Origin: an uncultured Oscillospiraceae bacterium
Lineage (GTDB): Bacteria; Bacillota; Clostridia; Oscillospirales; Acutalibacteraceae
Length of the DNA stretch: 64,000 bases
Reading direction: 5' to 3'
Assembly: GCA_958366985.1 (NCBI GenBank)
Contig: CATXDC010000006.1
Span: 106,155 to 170,154 of the forward strand
Each line of letters begins with the position of its first letter. Position 1 is the stretch's first letter. Shown here piece after piece: positions 9,089-17,168 of the stretch. The notes beneath the pieces are model-generated. The model was not told the DNA's origin. It was given only the letters and a program-made list of their open reading frames with translations, and searched no databases. Made by a program: the position numbers and the translations under genes.

Positions 9089-10267
9089 TTATCTGTACTC
9101 CCTGTCAATATGAGCCGATTTTATAAGAGACGTCATTTTTCTGTGCCACTGAACATCTTTCCAAAGAGCGGAAAAATAAGGATGAGTAAAATTTGTTGTG
9201 CAAATAAATGAGTAATTATATTTAATTGCCAGATTAACGCAAATTTCAGATGACATTTTCTGATATTCCCAATTTTCGGCATGGGTAGGCCATGCGACAA
9301 ATCCCCAGCCCTCTGTATTGCCTACCGGCGCATTATATTTCTCTGCCCATTTTCTGTGCTTCCTGAAATTTTTCTCCATCCATTTTGTAATCCGTTTTCC
9401 GTCCTTTTCCCATCGCTTTTCGATTTTTAATATAACCTCATTCCATTCTTCAGGTGAATTTGCTTTTTCCAATTCCGTCTGAAGTGACCACATATCTTTA
9501 TAATGGGCAAACCAAAGATGTAAATCGAAGAAACCAAAAGCCGAAAAATCAGCGACTCGATCAGGTCTGAATTTATTTACATTGGTTGTAATACAAAAAC
9601 CATAATCGACATCATCCCATATAGATGAAAAATACTTTATAACCTCAGTCGAAAAATCACGCAGGTACTTCTTGCCTCTCCTGCCGAATTTATCGATATT
9701 AAGATTCTGCATATTACTTTCACTGACAGAATGAAAAATTCTTTTATCCGCTTTTCCCGCAGCGGCTTTCAGAGCTGAAAATCCGTGCCAATAGGGATAT
9801 TCATTGAGAAAATCTACATAAAGAATATTGTGCCACAAATCGTTTTCCCTCAGAAAACGGATAGTTTTTTCCCATGCATTAATAAAGTCTTCCTTGCTGT
9901 CAAGCTTTGTCCTTTCATCAGGCCACTGAATCCATGTGGAAAGCCCCACATATATGCCTCTTTTTCTGCAGCCTGCAAGAAGCTTTTTCAGTCCTTCTTT
10001 GGGATTTACTTTTACATCCTGCTCATGATGCCATATACTGCAAGTTTCAGGATTATAAGAAAAGAAAAATTCCTCCCTGTCATCACATGATACAAGATGA
10101 GGAAAACAGTCTATTCTGACTGCGTTATAGCCTCTTTCTACAAGTTCATCAAGTGCCTTTTCTATATCTTCAAAGCCACCACCGTCATAAGACCTCAGAA
10201 GCCAGCAAAAATCCCACATTGCAATTGCAACAGGATGTTTAAGAGAGCGCAGTAAAGTTTTTTTCAT
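9089..10267 (-). CDS. Cellulase-like (GH-A clan) glycoside hydrolase
   Basis: A 392-residue TIM-barrel protein resembling the sugar-binding, cellulase-like branch of clan GH-A (GH5-related). The likely acid/base is E156 in VDFLNEYPYW, the Asn-Glu pair that ends strand 4. The likely nucleophile is E319 in VGNTEGWGF at the end of strand 7. It has no signal peptide, so it is predicted to be cytoplasmic. The start has AGGTGA eight bases upstream. It lies between the GH26-like and GH95 genes with gaps of about 30-40 bp, so all three are co-transcribed. The substrate cannot be read from the sequence; a beta-linked oligosaccharide core released after defucosylation is one possibility. Confidence 0.7.
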   Translation of the reverse strand: MKKTLLRSLKHPVAIAMWDFCWLLRSYDGGGFEDIEKALDELVERGYNAVRIDCFPHLVSCDDREEFFFSYNPETCSIWHHEQDVKVNPKEGLKKLLAGCRKRGIYVGLSTWIQWPDERTKLDSKEDFINAWEKTIRFLRENDLWHNILYVDFLNEYPYWHGFSALKAAAGKADKRIFHSVSESNMQNLNIDKFGRRGKKYLRDFSTEVIKYFSSIWDDVDYGFCITTNVNKFRPDRVADFSAFGFFDLHLWFAHYKDMWSLQTELEKANSPEEWNEVILKIEKRWEKDGKRITKWMEKNFRKHRKWAEKYNAPVGNTEGWGFVAWPTHAENWEYQKMSSEICVNLAIKYNYSFICTTNFTHPYFSALWKDVQWHRKMTSLIKSAHIDREYR

Positions 10268-10306
10268 ATATTTTCACCTGCTTTATCACTGTGTAAAACA
10301 ATAAAA

Positions 10307-11416
10307 TCACTCTGCTATGTAGCCGTTTTCTCTCAGCTGTACAAGAGTTACACTTGCGGGATGATTGTAAGCCCTCCTAAGTTCCTCAGCAGTTGTGCAG
10401 CGTTCGTTATATTCCTCAGTAATTTCAAATGGGATCGGCGTTCCATCCGGCGCCATTTTGTTTTTACAGACAAAATCTCTTGCCCATGTTGCAAACATCA
10501 CCCAACCGCTGTTCTCGGCAAAAACTGTATCTATATCAGGTACAAAATCATTTTCGCTCATTGCTATAATTTTGTTTTTTGAAGTGGCATATGCTTCGGC
10601 AAATCTCGCTTTATTGCATTTATCTTTTTCGTAGTACTCCCTCTTATTGTACATATAATATGGGTCATCTCCGATGACATCACACATATCGTCCCCTACA
10701 TACCATTTGGGATTCTGACCGTTCCAGACCCAAAGCAGATTGTCAAGCTTATGGTAATTCACCATTCTGTCGTATATTATCTTCCAGAGTTCTTTATAGG
10801 CCTTTGCACCGCTGTGACCCCACCAGAACCAGCCGCCGGAAGCTTCATGAAGAGGACGCCAAAGTATCGGAACATCTTTTTCGCAAAGGGGATTTATTGC
10901 TTCGGAAATCAAGTCTATATCTTCAATCAGACTTTTATAAAGAACTGAGTTTTTATTTTTCAAAGCCTTTTTTAAAGAGAAATCCGTGCGCTTGGTATAG
11001 AATTCACGGGGCTTCTTTATACCTTTTCCCCAGTGCCAGCATAAAGTAACTATTCCTCCGTTTTCATGCCACTTTATTGCCTGCTCAACACTGGCATTAT
11101 CCCAGCCCTCAACTATTCCCAGAAGGTCAAGACCCAAAACAGCCGGATATTCTTCCGTCACACTGTGAACAGCCTGCAATTCCTTTGCGAGAAAAACATC
11201 AAACTCTCCTGTTGATTTGTTTTTATAGCAATCCTTTGTAAGATAGCTGTCATAGGAATTGACATACTGACCTGTAAGGATTTTCTTTCCATAACATTCG
11301 CCTAAAAATCTGAGCAATTTTTGGGCATTGGGTGACGCATTATTATTGATTGGTTTTATATCTATGTTCAGGTAATAATCTGCCGGCACTTGAGCCACCC
11401 GTTTTTTCCAAAACAT
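10307..11416 (-). CDS. GH26 beta-mannanase-like hydrolase
   Basis: A 369-residue GH26 protein. The signature WRPLHEASGGWFWWG contains the acid/base (H190-E191), and IIAMSENDF contains the nucleophile (E288); KKILTGQY near residue 45 is the usual first-strand motif. No signal peptide is visible, unlike secreted mannanases, so it probably cleaves imported oligosaccharides (beta-mannosides or another beta-linked sugar). It is the first gene of the leftward operon that runs to below position 182. A consensus promoter (11501-11529) and a 12-bp operator (11475-11486) lie upstream. GGAGGG precedes the ATG. Confidence 0.85.
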   Translation of the reverse strand: MFWKKRVAQVPADYYLNIDIKPINNNASPNAQKLLRFLGECYGKKILTGQYVNSYDSYLTKDCYKNKSTGEFDVFLAKELQAVHSVTEEYPAVLGLDLLGIVEGWDNASVEQAIKWHENGGIVTLCWHWGKGIKKPREFYTKRTDFSLKKALKNKNSVLYKSLIEDIDLISEAINPLCEKDVPILWRPLHEASGGWFWWGHSGAKAYKELWKIIYDRMVNYHKLDNLLWVWNGQNPKWYVGDDMCDVIGDDPYYMYNKREYYEKDKCNKARFAEAYATSKNKIIAMSENDFVPDIDTVFAENSGWVMFATWARDFVCKNKMAPDGTPIPFEITEEYNERCTTAEELRRAYNHPASVTLVQLRENGYIAE

Positions 11417-11474
11417 ATGTTTTTCCCTCCAGAAATTTATAAATAAAGATTTGTATTCCTATCATTTTGCTTCC

Positions 11475-11486
11475 GTGCACGTGCAC
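11475..11486. promoter_or_regulatory. LacI-type operator for the GH26 operon
   Basis: GTGCACGTGCAC is a perfect 12-bp palindrome with the central CG typical of LacI-family operators. It begins 14 bp downstream of the leftward -10 box, so it sits just after the start of transcription, where a bound repressor would block it. A near copy lies 141 bp away (11616-11627). No LacI-family regulator is encoded in the window. Confidence 0.65.
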
Positions 11487-11500
11487 TAAACAATATAATA

Positions 11501-11529
11501 ATTTTATAAAAATATAATTGTCATGTCAA
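11501..11529 (-). promoter_or_regulatory. Promoter of the GH26-GH95-beta-helix operon
   Basis: On the leftward strand TTGACA (11524-11529) and TAAAAT (11501-11506) are separated by 17 bp, close to the vegetative sigma consensus. It is followed by operator 11475-11486 and the GH26 gene, giving a leader of about 80 nt. Confidence 0.7.
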
Positions 11530-11581
11530 TAGAATAGTATTTTTACTTTATTTTTATTTTTGCAAATCATTCAATGCAGCC

Positions 11582-11610
11582 TTGTTTAACTTTACATATT
11601 GTGATACAAT
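11582..11610 (+). promoter_or_regulatory. Promoter of the SGNH hydrolase gene
   Basis: TTGTTT (11582-11587) and TACAAT (11605-11610) are 17 bp apart. The operator copy at 11616-11627 begins five bases after the -10 box and so covers the expected transcription start, a classical repression geometry. The mRNA leader is about 95 nt. Confidence 0.6.
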
Positions 11611-11615
11611 CATAC

Positions 11616-11627
11616 GTGCACGTACAC
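11616..11627. promoter_or_regulatory. LacI-type operator for the SGNH hydrolase gene
   Basis: GTGCACGTACAC differs from the site at 11475-11486 at one base. The flanks extend the symmetry to 14 bp (C...G). It overlaps the expected start point of the rightward promoter. Confidence 0.65.
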
Positions 11628-11711
11628 GCCAAAGGCGTATGAATAGGCAGACCAAGTTTTATATCGGCTGCCTATGATAGTTTGAAATACTAAACCACAG
11701 GTGATTTTATT

Positions 11712-12359
11712 ATGAGTCATTCAATTAAAACTGCCGTAATTTACGGCGACAGCATATCCACAACAGAATACGGCGGCGGAGGCTATCAGGCTCTGATACA
11801 AAAAGAACTTAACATTGAAACCATCTACAATCATGCAATTTCTGCCAGCGGACTCAGCGCTTCAACACCGGACAATCTTGTATCACTGCTGAAAAATCCA
11901 GAAAACCTCCACAGTGATGCTGAACTTATCATCATATGGCACGGCACAAACGACTGGTACTGGGGAGCACCCGTAGGCAGAAGTGATACAAACGACCTTA
12001 CCACCTTTACGGGAGGCGCAAAATTTGCCATAGAAACAATAAGAAAAAACTCTCCTATGGCAAATATAATATGGCTTACGCCAATGTACCGTTTTCAGGA
12101 ACCCTTTAACTGCTGCGTACAAGCAGAAGCATGGGAAAATAAAAATGCCGCTGGTCACACACAGGCAGATTACGAAAAAACAATAACTGATTTATCAAAG
12201 AAATACTGTTTTCCCGTTATAGACATGAGAAGACTTACCAACTTCAACGCTTACAATGCCCAAAAGTTTTTGCCAGACAACATTCATCCATCAAGAGACG
12301 GATACACGAGAATAGCAAAAATCATTTCTTCATATGTAAAAATGCTTTACGCTGATTAA
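11712..12359 (+). CDS. SGNH/GDSL-family esterase
   Basis: A 215-residue SGNH hydrolase with the four blocks in order: GDSIS with the nucleophile Ser (S14), a central Gly-rich turn (about 21-24), HGTND with N80, and the D189-x-x-H192 pair in DNIHPSRDGY. Such enzymes deacetylate sugars or cleave other esters; removal of O-acetyl groups from glycans, as on sialylated or plant oligosaccharides, would suit the neighbours but is inference. No signal peptide, so it is cytoplasmic. AGGTGA precedes the ATG. It is transcribed divergently from the GH26 operon and both carry the same operator motif, so they should respond to the same signal. It converges on the GH20 gene with only 10 bp between the stop codons. 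Confidence 0.85.
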   Translation: MSHSIKTAVIYGDSISTTEYGGGGYQALIQKELNIETIYNHAISASGLSASTPDNLVSLLKNPENLHSDAELIIIWHGTNDWYWGAPVGRSDTNDLTTFTGGAKFAIETIRKNSPMANIIWLTPMYRFQEPFNCCVQAEAWENKNAAGHTQADYEKTITDLSKKYCFPVIDMRRLTNFNAYNAQKFLPDNIHPSRDGYTRIAKIISSYVKMLYAD

Positions 12360-12369
12360 TTGCCTTTAA

Positions 12370-13893
12370 CTAAAACTTCATTTCACAGCAAGGGTCGAAT
12401 TTATCATTTCTTTTTACAAACCTTCGCTGTTTAAGTCCTTTCAAGCCCACCGGATTATATTTATTCGGTGGGCAAAAGTTTATGCCCTCATTTTTCATCT
12501 CATCGAGATACTTCTGAAGTCTTATTTCAAAGTCATTATAATTTTTATTTTTTTCCTCTGTCCAGCCGGCTTCGGAAAGAGCCTGAAGTCTCGGATAAAG
12601 ATTAAAATCAAGTTTATCCTTATTAAATACTTTTTCCGTCCAAAGGGGAGCTTCGAGACCCAAAACGTTTTCTCTTAAGCTTTCATCAATTTCCAGAGCG
12701 GAGCATCCATAATTATATATTTTTTCAAGATTCTTCTCTGTATAAGGGTGATCCAGATATACGTGAGCCCAGGAACAGAGAATTACTTTTCCGCCTTTTG
12801 AAAGCCACTTTAAAGGTTTCTCTCTTTCGGTATTCCACCACTCAACAATTGTTTCGCTGTCCAGGGTTGTTGCATCAAGGATTTCATTCCAGCCAATAAG
12901 ATGCTTACCTTTAGTTTTAAGAAATTCAATAATCTGATTGTTAAAATAACCGTGCAGTTCATTTTCGTCTTTCAGATTAAGTTCCTTTATTTTCTTTTGG
13001 CATTTGGGACAGCCTTTCCAAAACTTCTTTTCGACCTCATCTCCTCCAATATGAACATAGGGAGAATCAAACAGATCTGCAACCTCTCCGAGCACCTCCT
13101 TGGCAAAAACGAGAAGCTCATCATTTCCGACACAGCCAACAGCTCTATCCACCTCCCAGCAGGAAGTTACTTCCAGCGGCTCTCCTTTACACGAAAGATT
13201 GGGATAAAGGCTCAAGGCGCAAACCATGTGTCCGGGCATATCAATTTCGGGAACAACCATTATACACCTTTCATGGGCGTACTCGATTATCTCTTTTATT
13301 TGCTCCTGAGTGTAGAAGAGACCTCGTCCATACTCTTTTCCCGTCATATCCCCTGCATCGTTAAGCTGAGTATTTTTTCTTATACTCGAATGGCTTGTCA
13401 GACCCGGATGCTTCTTTATTTCAATTCGCCAGCCAAGGGAATCCGTAAGATGCCAATGAAATACATTCATCTTATGATATGCCATATGGTCAAGAATTTG
13501 TTTTACAACCTCACTGCCGAAAAAATGTCTTGATTCGTCAAGCATAAATCCACGCCACGAATAATTGGGATAATCGTCAATTTCGGCACAGGGCAATTCG
13601 CCGTTATCAAGCAGCTGTCTGACAGACTGAATAGCATAGAAAGCACCGTGTCTGTCAGAAACCTGAACGTCTATTTTTCCGTCTGTAATATTAAGAATAT
13701 AACCTTCTTTTTTAATTTTCTCGTCAAGATTAACTGTTATTACCGTTTCGTTAGGACTATCATCAAGGGTATTGAGATATTTTTTAAACAGTTCAGCACC
13801 AACTGAATAATCTCCCTGAATCTTTGTCTGTGATGATATTTTTACAAATCCCTCACGATAATTTATCTTTTGTGGTTTTGGAAGTATACCCAT
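12370..13893 (-). CDS. GH20 beta-N-acetylhexosaminidase
   Basis: A 507-residue GH20 enzyme that removes terminal beta-GlcNAc or beta-GalNAc by substrate-assisted catalysis. The catalytic Asp-Glu pair is D285-E286 in HIGGDEV. An N-terminal GH20b-type domain (about 1-105) precedes the barrel, which starts at SWRGFMLDESRHFF. GAGGAG lies seven bases before the ATG at 13893; the reading frame extends 30 bases further but only to a TTG without a ribosome site and overlapping the previous gene. No signal peptide, so intracellular. It is the last gene of the operon that begins with the transporter at 18890, 19 bp after an oxidoreductase gene. The operon would remove HexNAc from imported glycans. Confidence 0.93.
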   Translation of the reverse strand: MGILPKPQKINYREGFVKISSQTKIQGDYSVGAELFKKYLNTLDDSPNETVITVNLDEKIKKEGYILNITDGKIDVQVSDRHGAFYAIQSVRQLLDNGELPCAEIDDYPNYSWRGFMLDESRHFFGSEVVKQILDHMAYHKMNVFHWHLTDSLGWRIEIKKHPGLTSHSSIRKNTQLNDAGDMTGKEYGRGLFYTQEQIKEIIEYAHERCIMVVPEIDMPGHMVCALSLYPNLSCKGEPLEVTSCWEVDRAVGCVGNDELLVFAKEVLGEVADLFDSPYVHIGGDEVEKKFWKGCPKCQKKIKELNLKDENELHGYFNNQIIEFLKTKGKHLIGWNEILDATTLDSETIVEWWNTEREKPLKWLSKGGKVILCSWAHVYLDHPYTEKNLEKIYNYGCSALEIDESLRENVLGLEAPLWTEKVFNKDKLDFNLYPRLQALSEAGWTEEKNKNYNDFEIRLQKYLDEMKNEGINFCPPNKYNPVGLKGLKQRRFVKRNDKFDPCCEMKF

Positions 13894-13912
13894 ACTGTTT
13901 CTCCTCAATATA

Positions 13913-14968
13913 TTAAAGGTCAACTTTAACTACTTCGTTATTTTTTGCTGATTCAAACACAGCTTCTATAACAGATAAAACACGTCTTATTTGTCTATGA
14001 GTGACAATTTGCTCTTTACCATTTACAAGCACATCATATACGTTGTCATAAAAGCCGCCCCAGTCTCCTTTTTCTATGGGGAGCTCAAATTCCTTGATGC
14101 TGTCATCGTTTCTCGGAGCCATTGTCTTGGTAAGACCCTGTCCCGCCTGTATCGGCACAGCGTCGGCATTTTCCCAGTCCTCAACCATAACCATTTTTCC
14201 CTTTAAATCCCAATCCTCAATAACTGCGGTACCGTTTTCAGCTAAAACATACCACATGGGAAGAGTTATAAAGTTATTGGTCGCTACTTCCAGCAATGCA
14301 ACAAGACCGTTTTCAAAGGTTAATGTTATGTAACATCCGTCATCACACTCAGCGTTTGTCACATTGGTGAGATTAGCATAAACCGACTTAATTTTATTAT
14401 TGTCGTTCATGTAAAGCATCTGGTCAATAAGATGAACACCCCAGTCGTAGACCATTCCTCCACCGTGCTCTTTCTCAGAGCGCCAGTCTTTTGGGATTCC
14501 TCTTGAGCCTTGAACTCTGTGTTCTATTCTGAAAGTGCTGCCGAGAACATTGTTTTCAATAATTTTTTTGGCTGTAAGAAAATCACTGTCCCATCTTCTG
14601 TTCTGATGTACGGTAAACATTTTTCCCGTCTTTTCAGACACAGCAATCATCTCGTCAAGGTCCTTTACGCTCAGAGTCACAGGCTTTTCACAGACAACAT
14701 TTTTTCCGCTCTCCATAGCCGCTATTGCAAGAGGCTTATGCACCTCATTATATGCAGCAATGGTTACAAGCTCTACATCCTCATCCCTTAAAACAGCTTC
14801 AAGGGAATCGTAAACAAATATGCCTTCGTCCCTTGCGAGCTGACAGCGTTTTTCATCAATATCGTAAATACCCTTCAAATTATATTTTTTGCTGTCCCAA
14901 ATTAAATGCTCACCATGCCAGTGACCCATACCGCCGTAGCCAATAATTACAACATTAATTCTTTTCAT
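13913..14968 (-). CDS. Gfo/Idh/MocA-family oxidoreductase
   Basis: A 351-residue NAD(P)-dependent enzyme. The Rossmann motif GYGGMG is at residues 10-15, the conserved EKP near 95 (CEKPVTLS), and the catalytic-region His in VYDWGVHLIDQ near 180. The family oxidises sugars and inositols; some members (GH109 and relatives) instead hydrolyse glycosidic bonds through a transient NAD oxidation, including alpha-N-acetylgalactosaminidases. Which applies here cannot be told by eye. GAGG precedes the ATG. It lies eight bases after the phosphoesterase gene and 19 bases before GH20, so it works in the same pathway. Confidence 0.85.
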   Translation of the reverse strand: MKRINVVIIGYGGMGHWHGEHLIWDSKKYNLKGIYDIDEKRCQLARDEGIFVYDSLEAVLRDEDVELVTIAAYNEVHKPLAIAAMESGKNVVCEKPVTLSVKDLDEMIAVSEKTGKMFTVHQNRRWDSDFLTAKKIIENNVLGSTFRIEHRVQGSRGIPKDWRSEKEHGGGMVYDWGVHLIDQMLYMNDNNKIKSVYANLTNVTNAECDDGCYITLTFENGLVALLEVATNNFITLPMWYVLAENGTAVIEDWDLKGKMVMVEDWENADAVPIQAGQGLTKTMAPRNDDSIKEFELPIEKGDWGGFYDNVYDVLVNGKEQIVTHRQIRRVLSVIEAVFESAKNNEVVKVDL

Positions 14969-14975
14969 AAAAACC

Positions 14976-16307
14976 TCATCTTAATTCTATAACAGTATTA
15001 TTATTATCTATTCCTGTATTGTTTCCGATTGTATCGAAAACAGCAGATTTTAAATTGAATTTCTTCCCGTCTTTGCTCAGTTTAGGTTCAATTCTTTTAA
15101 TGACAAAATCGAGCCTTGAAAGCAGTTTTGCGAAAAAACGCTGCTGTGCAGTTCCTATAATATAAGGCATTTTTCCGGAAAACAGGTTAAGCATAACCCT
15201 GACAATTAAATCCTTCAATTTAACCTTTCTTATTGATTTGTCTACACTGAACCAAAAAAATCTGCCTATACCCCCAAGTGTCACTTTGTCAATCAGTTTT
15301 GCACCTGTTTTCTTAACAGTTTTAACTGCACCATCACCGCCTGACAAAGCAGCCTCAAGGGTATTGTTAATCATATTTGAAAACTGTCTGTCGCAGTATT
15401 CTTTTGTATGACGCAGTTCCCCGTCAAATTCAAAATCAGGCACATCAAGTGTTCTTATATCCACCGTATCATTGGTTTTAAATGTAACTTTTCGGTATTT
15501 TGCCGGACTTCCTACAAGAGCACTTGTACATACATCATAGAGCTCGTTTCCTTTTGGTGAAACATATTTTTTTATGCTCTGAATATGCATATGTCCCGTA
15601 AAGATTATGTTAACTCCGTTATCGGCAAGAGACTGCGCTATCTTTTCGTTATTTTTCACCTTTGCATCTGCAACAAGCTCAAACACCGGACAGGCGGGAA
15701 TGACAGGATAATGGTTAATCGCAAATATATAGCAATTGTTTTTTCTCGCTTCATCTATCTGCAATTTTATCCATTGGAGCAATCTGTCACTGATTGCTCC
15801 CTTTTCTCCGTTTTCTCCGTCGCAGTTTATGGCAATCATTCTTATTTCATCATTTAACTGAGCAACATAAGAATAGCTTATTTCATCAAAAGCAATGGCA
15901 TCGCTGAACCCGAAATCTTTATACAGTTCCGGAAGCTTTTCTCTTTTTGTACCTTCAACGCTTACATATTCATCACCGACATATCCTCTGGGACTGTCTT
16001 CAAAATCGTGAAGAGCCGTTGTTACATAAACTTTCTTTCCGCTTTCCTGAAGTTTATACAGCTCCTTGATAAAACTTATATGGCTCGCCATTTCACCGTT
16101 TTTTACAAGATCGCCGGGTATGATGACAATATCCGTTTGCCTGTCTGCACTTATTTTTTCAAAGGTAGTCTGCACAATGGAACTGTTTTCCGCAAGGCAC
16201 ATTTGCTCTTTGAGCATATATTCATCGTACTTTTTTCCGCTTGCGCCAAGGGAAGGTTCAAAATAATGTGTATCTGCAACCAGATAAAAGCTTAATTCTT
16301 TTTTCAC
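14976..16307 (-). CDS. Cytoplasmic metallophosphoesterase with altered metal motif
   Basis: A 443-residue calcineurin-like phosphoesterase. D12-x-H14 (VADTH), PGDLVKNGE (D66), INHYP and the final GHMH are present. The third motif, normally GNHD/E with a metal-binding Asn, reads ALHD (98-101), so that ligand is missing. I choose the GTG at 16307, which has GGAGG seven bases upstream; a GTG 21 bases earlier lies inside the stop of the upstream lipoprotein gene. There is no signal peptide. About 150 residues after the metal motifs are unassigned. It sits in an operon between the LRR lipoprotein and an oxidoreductase. Whether it is a phosphatase or a phosphodiesterase is unknown. Confidence 0.8.
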   Translation of the reverse strand: MKKELSFYLVADTHYFEPSLGASGKKYDEYMLKEQMCLAENSSIVQTTFEKISADRQTDIVIIPGDLVKNGEMASHISFIKELYKLQESGKKVYVTTALHDFEDSPRGYVGDEYVSVEGTKREKLPELYKDFGFSDAIAFDEISYSYVAQLNDEIRMIAINCDGENGEKGAISDRLLQWIKLQIDEARKNNCYIFAINHYPVIPACPVFELVADAKVKNNEKIAQSLADNGVNIIFTGHMHIQSIKKYVSPKGNELYDVCTSALVGSPAKYRKVTFKTNDTVDIRTLDVPDFEFDGELRHTKEYCDRQFSNMINNTLEAALSGGDGAVKTVKKTGAKLIDKVTLGGIGRFFWFSVDKSIRKVKLKDLIVRVMLNLFSGKMPYIIGTAQQRFFAKLLSRLDFVIKRIEPKLSKDGKKFNLKSAVFDTIGNNTGIDNNNTVIELR

Positions 16308-16324
16308 ATCATTTCCTCCAAAAC

Positions 16325-17143
16325 TCACTGCCAGCTGATTTTAACTTCTTCAATATCCTGACCGTTGTTTGTCGGATACCACTTTTTGCCGAGCTTTATG
16401 TTTTCCTCTTTCGTCATAACTTTTACATCAAGGAATTTTTTGCAGTTATAAAATGCATATTCGTCAATCTGCTTTATTTTAGACGGAATAGTCATTTCTG
16501 AAAGATTCTCACAATAGGCAAAACAATCCTTACCGATAAATTCGAGATTTGAGGATTCGGAAAGCGTTACTTTTTCCAAAGCAGTACATTTATGAAAACT
16601 TTTTTCCTCAATGGACTTAACACTGTCCGGTATGACAATTTCTTTTATTTTATCGCATTTGTAAAAAGCCTTTGTTCTGATAGTTTCAACGCCATCAGGC
16701 ACTTTAAACACACCGTCTTTGTATTCCTTTGCAGGCGGACAATATACAAGAGTTTTCATATCCTTTGTATACAAAATTCCGTCTACCGCAGTAAAATACT
16801 CGTTTTCATCAGATACAACGAACTCAACAAGAGACGGATCACCGGAAAAAGCCCAGCCACCGATATATTTAACATTTTTTCCTATAGTTATCTTTTTAAG
16901 GCTCTCGGCATTCATTACACCGAACTCATCGATTTTAGTAACAGGCTTACCTTCAATTTCATCCGGAATCACAACTTCATTGACGGTGGTTTTGTCTTTA
17001 TAAGAGGTAATAATAACTTCGTTTCCCTCAATTTTATATGACAAACCATCTTTAGCAGATGAACAGCTCGAAAACATAACTGCAAGCATAGTTATAATAA
17101 GTCCGCCTAAAAGTAATCTTATCTTTCTGTTTCGTGTATTCAT
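16325..17143 (-). CDS. BspA-type leucine-rich-repeat lipoprotein
   Basis: A 272-residue surface lipoprotein. The start has basic residues, a hydrophobic stretch (about 9-24) and the lipobox FSSC, which would be lipid-modified on the cysteine. The mature part is made of LRR_5/BspA-like repeats (EVVIPDEIEGKPVTKIDE, KITIGKNVKYIG, EIVIPDSVKSIEEKSFHKC, EMTIPSKIKQIDEYAFYNC). It ends WYPTNNGQDIEEVKISWQ. The lipoprotein at 27106-27987 shares the same opening, repeats and ending. Both lie directly beside a GPH transporter gene: here 25 bp downstream of one. It probably binds glycans at the membrane and hands them to the transporter; that role is inferred. AAAGGAG precedes the ATG. Confidence 0.88.
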   Translation of the reverse strand: MNTRNRKIRLLLGGLIITMLAVMFSSCSSAKDGLSYKIEGNEVIITSYKDKTTVNEVVIPDEIEGKPVTKIDEFGVMNAESLKKITIGKNVKYIGGWAFSGDPSLVEFVVSDENEYFTAVDGILYTKDMKTLVYCPPAKEYKDGVFKVPDGVETIRTKAFYKCDKIKEIVIPDSVKSIEEKSFHKCTALEKVTLSESSNLEFIGKDCFAYCENLSEMTIPSKIKQIDEYAFYNCKKFLDVKVMTKEENIKLGKKWYPTNNGQDIEEVKISWQ

Positions 17144-17168
17144 TTAAAGCTCTCCTTTCAAAACGGAT

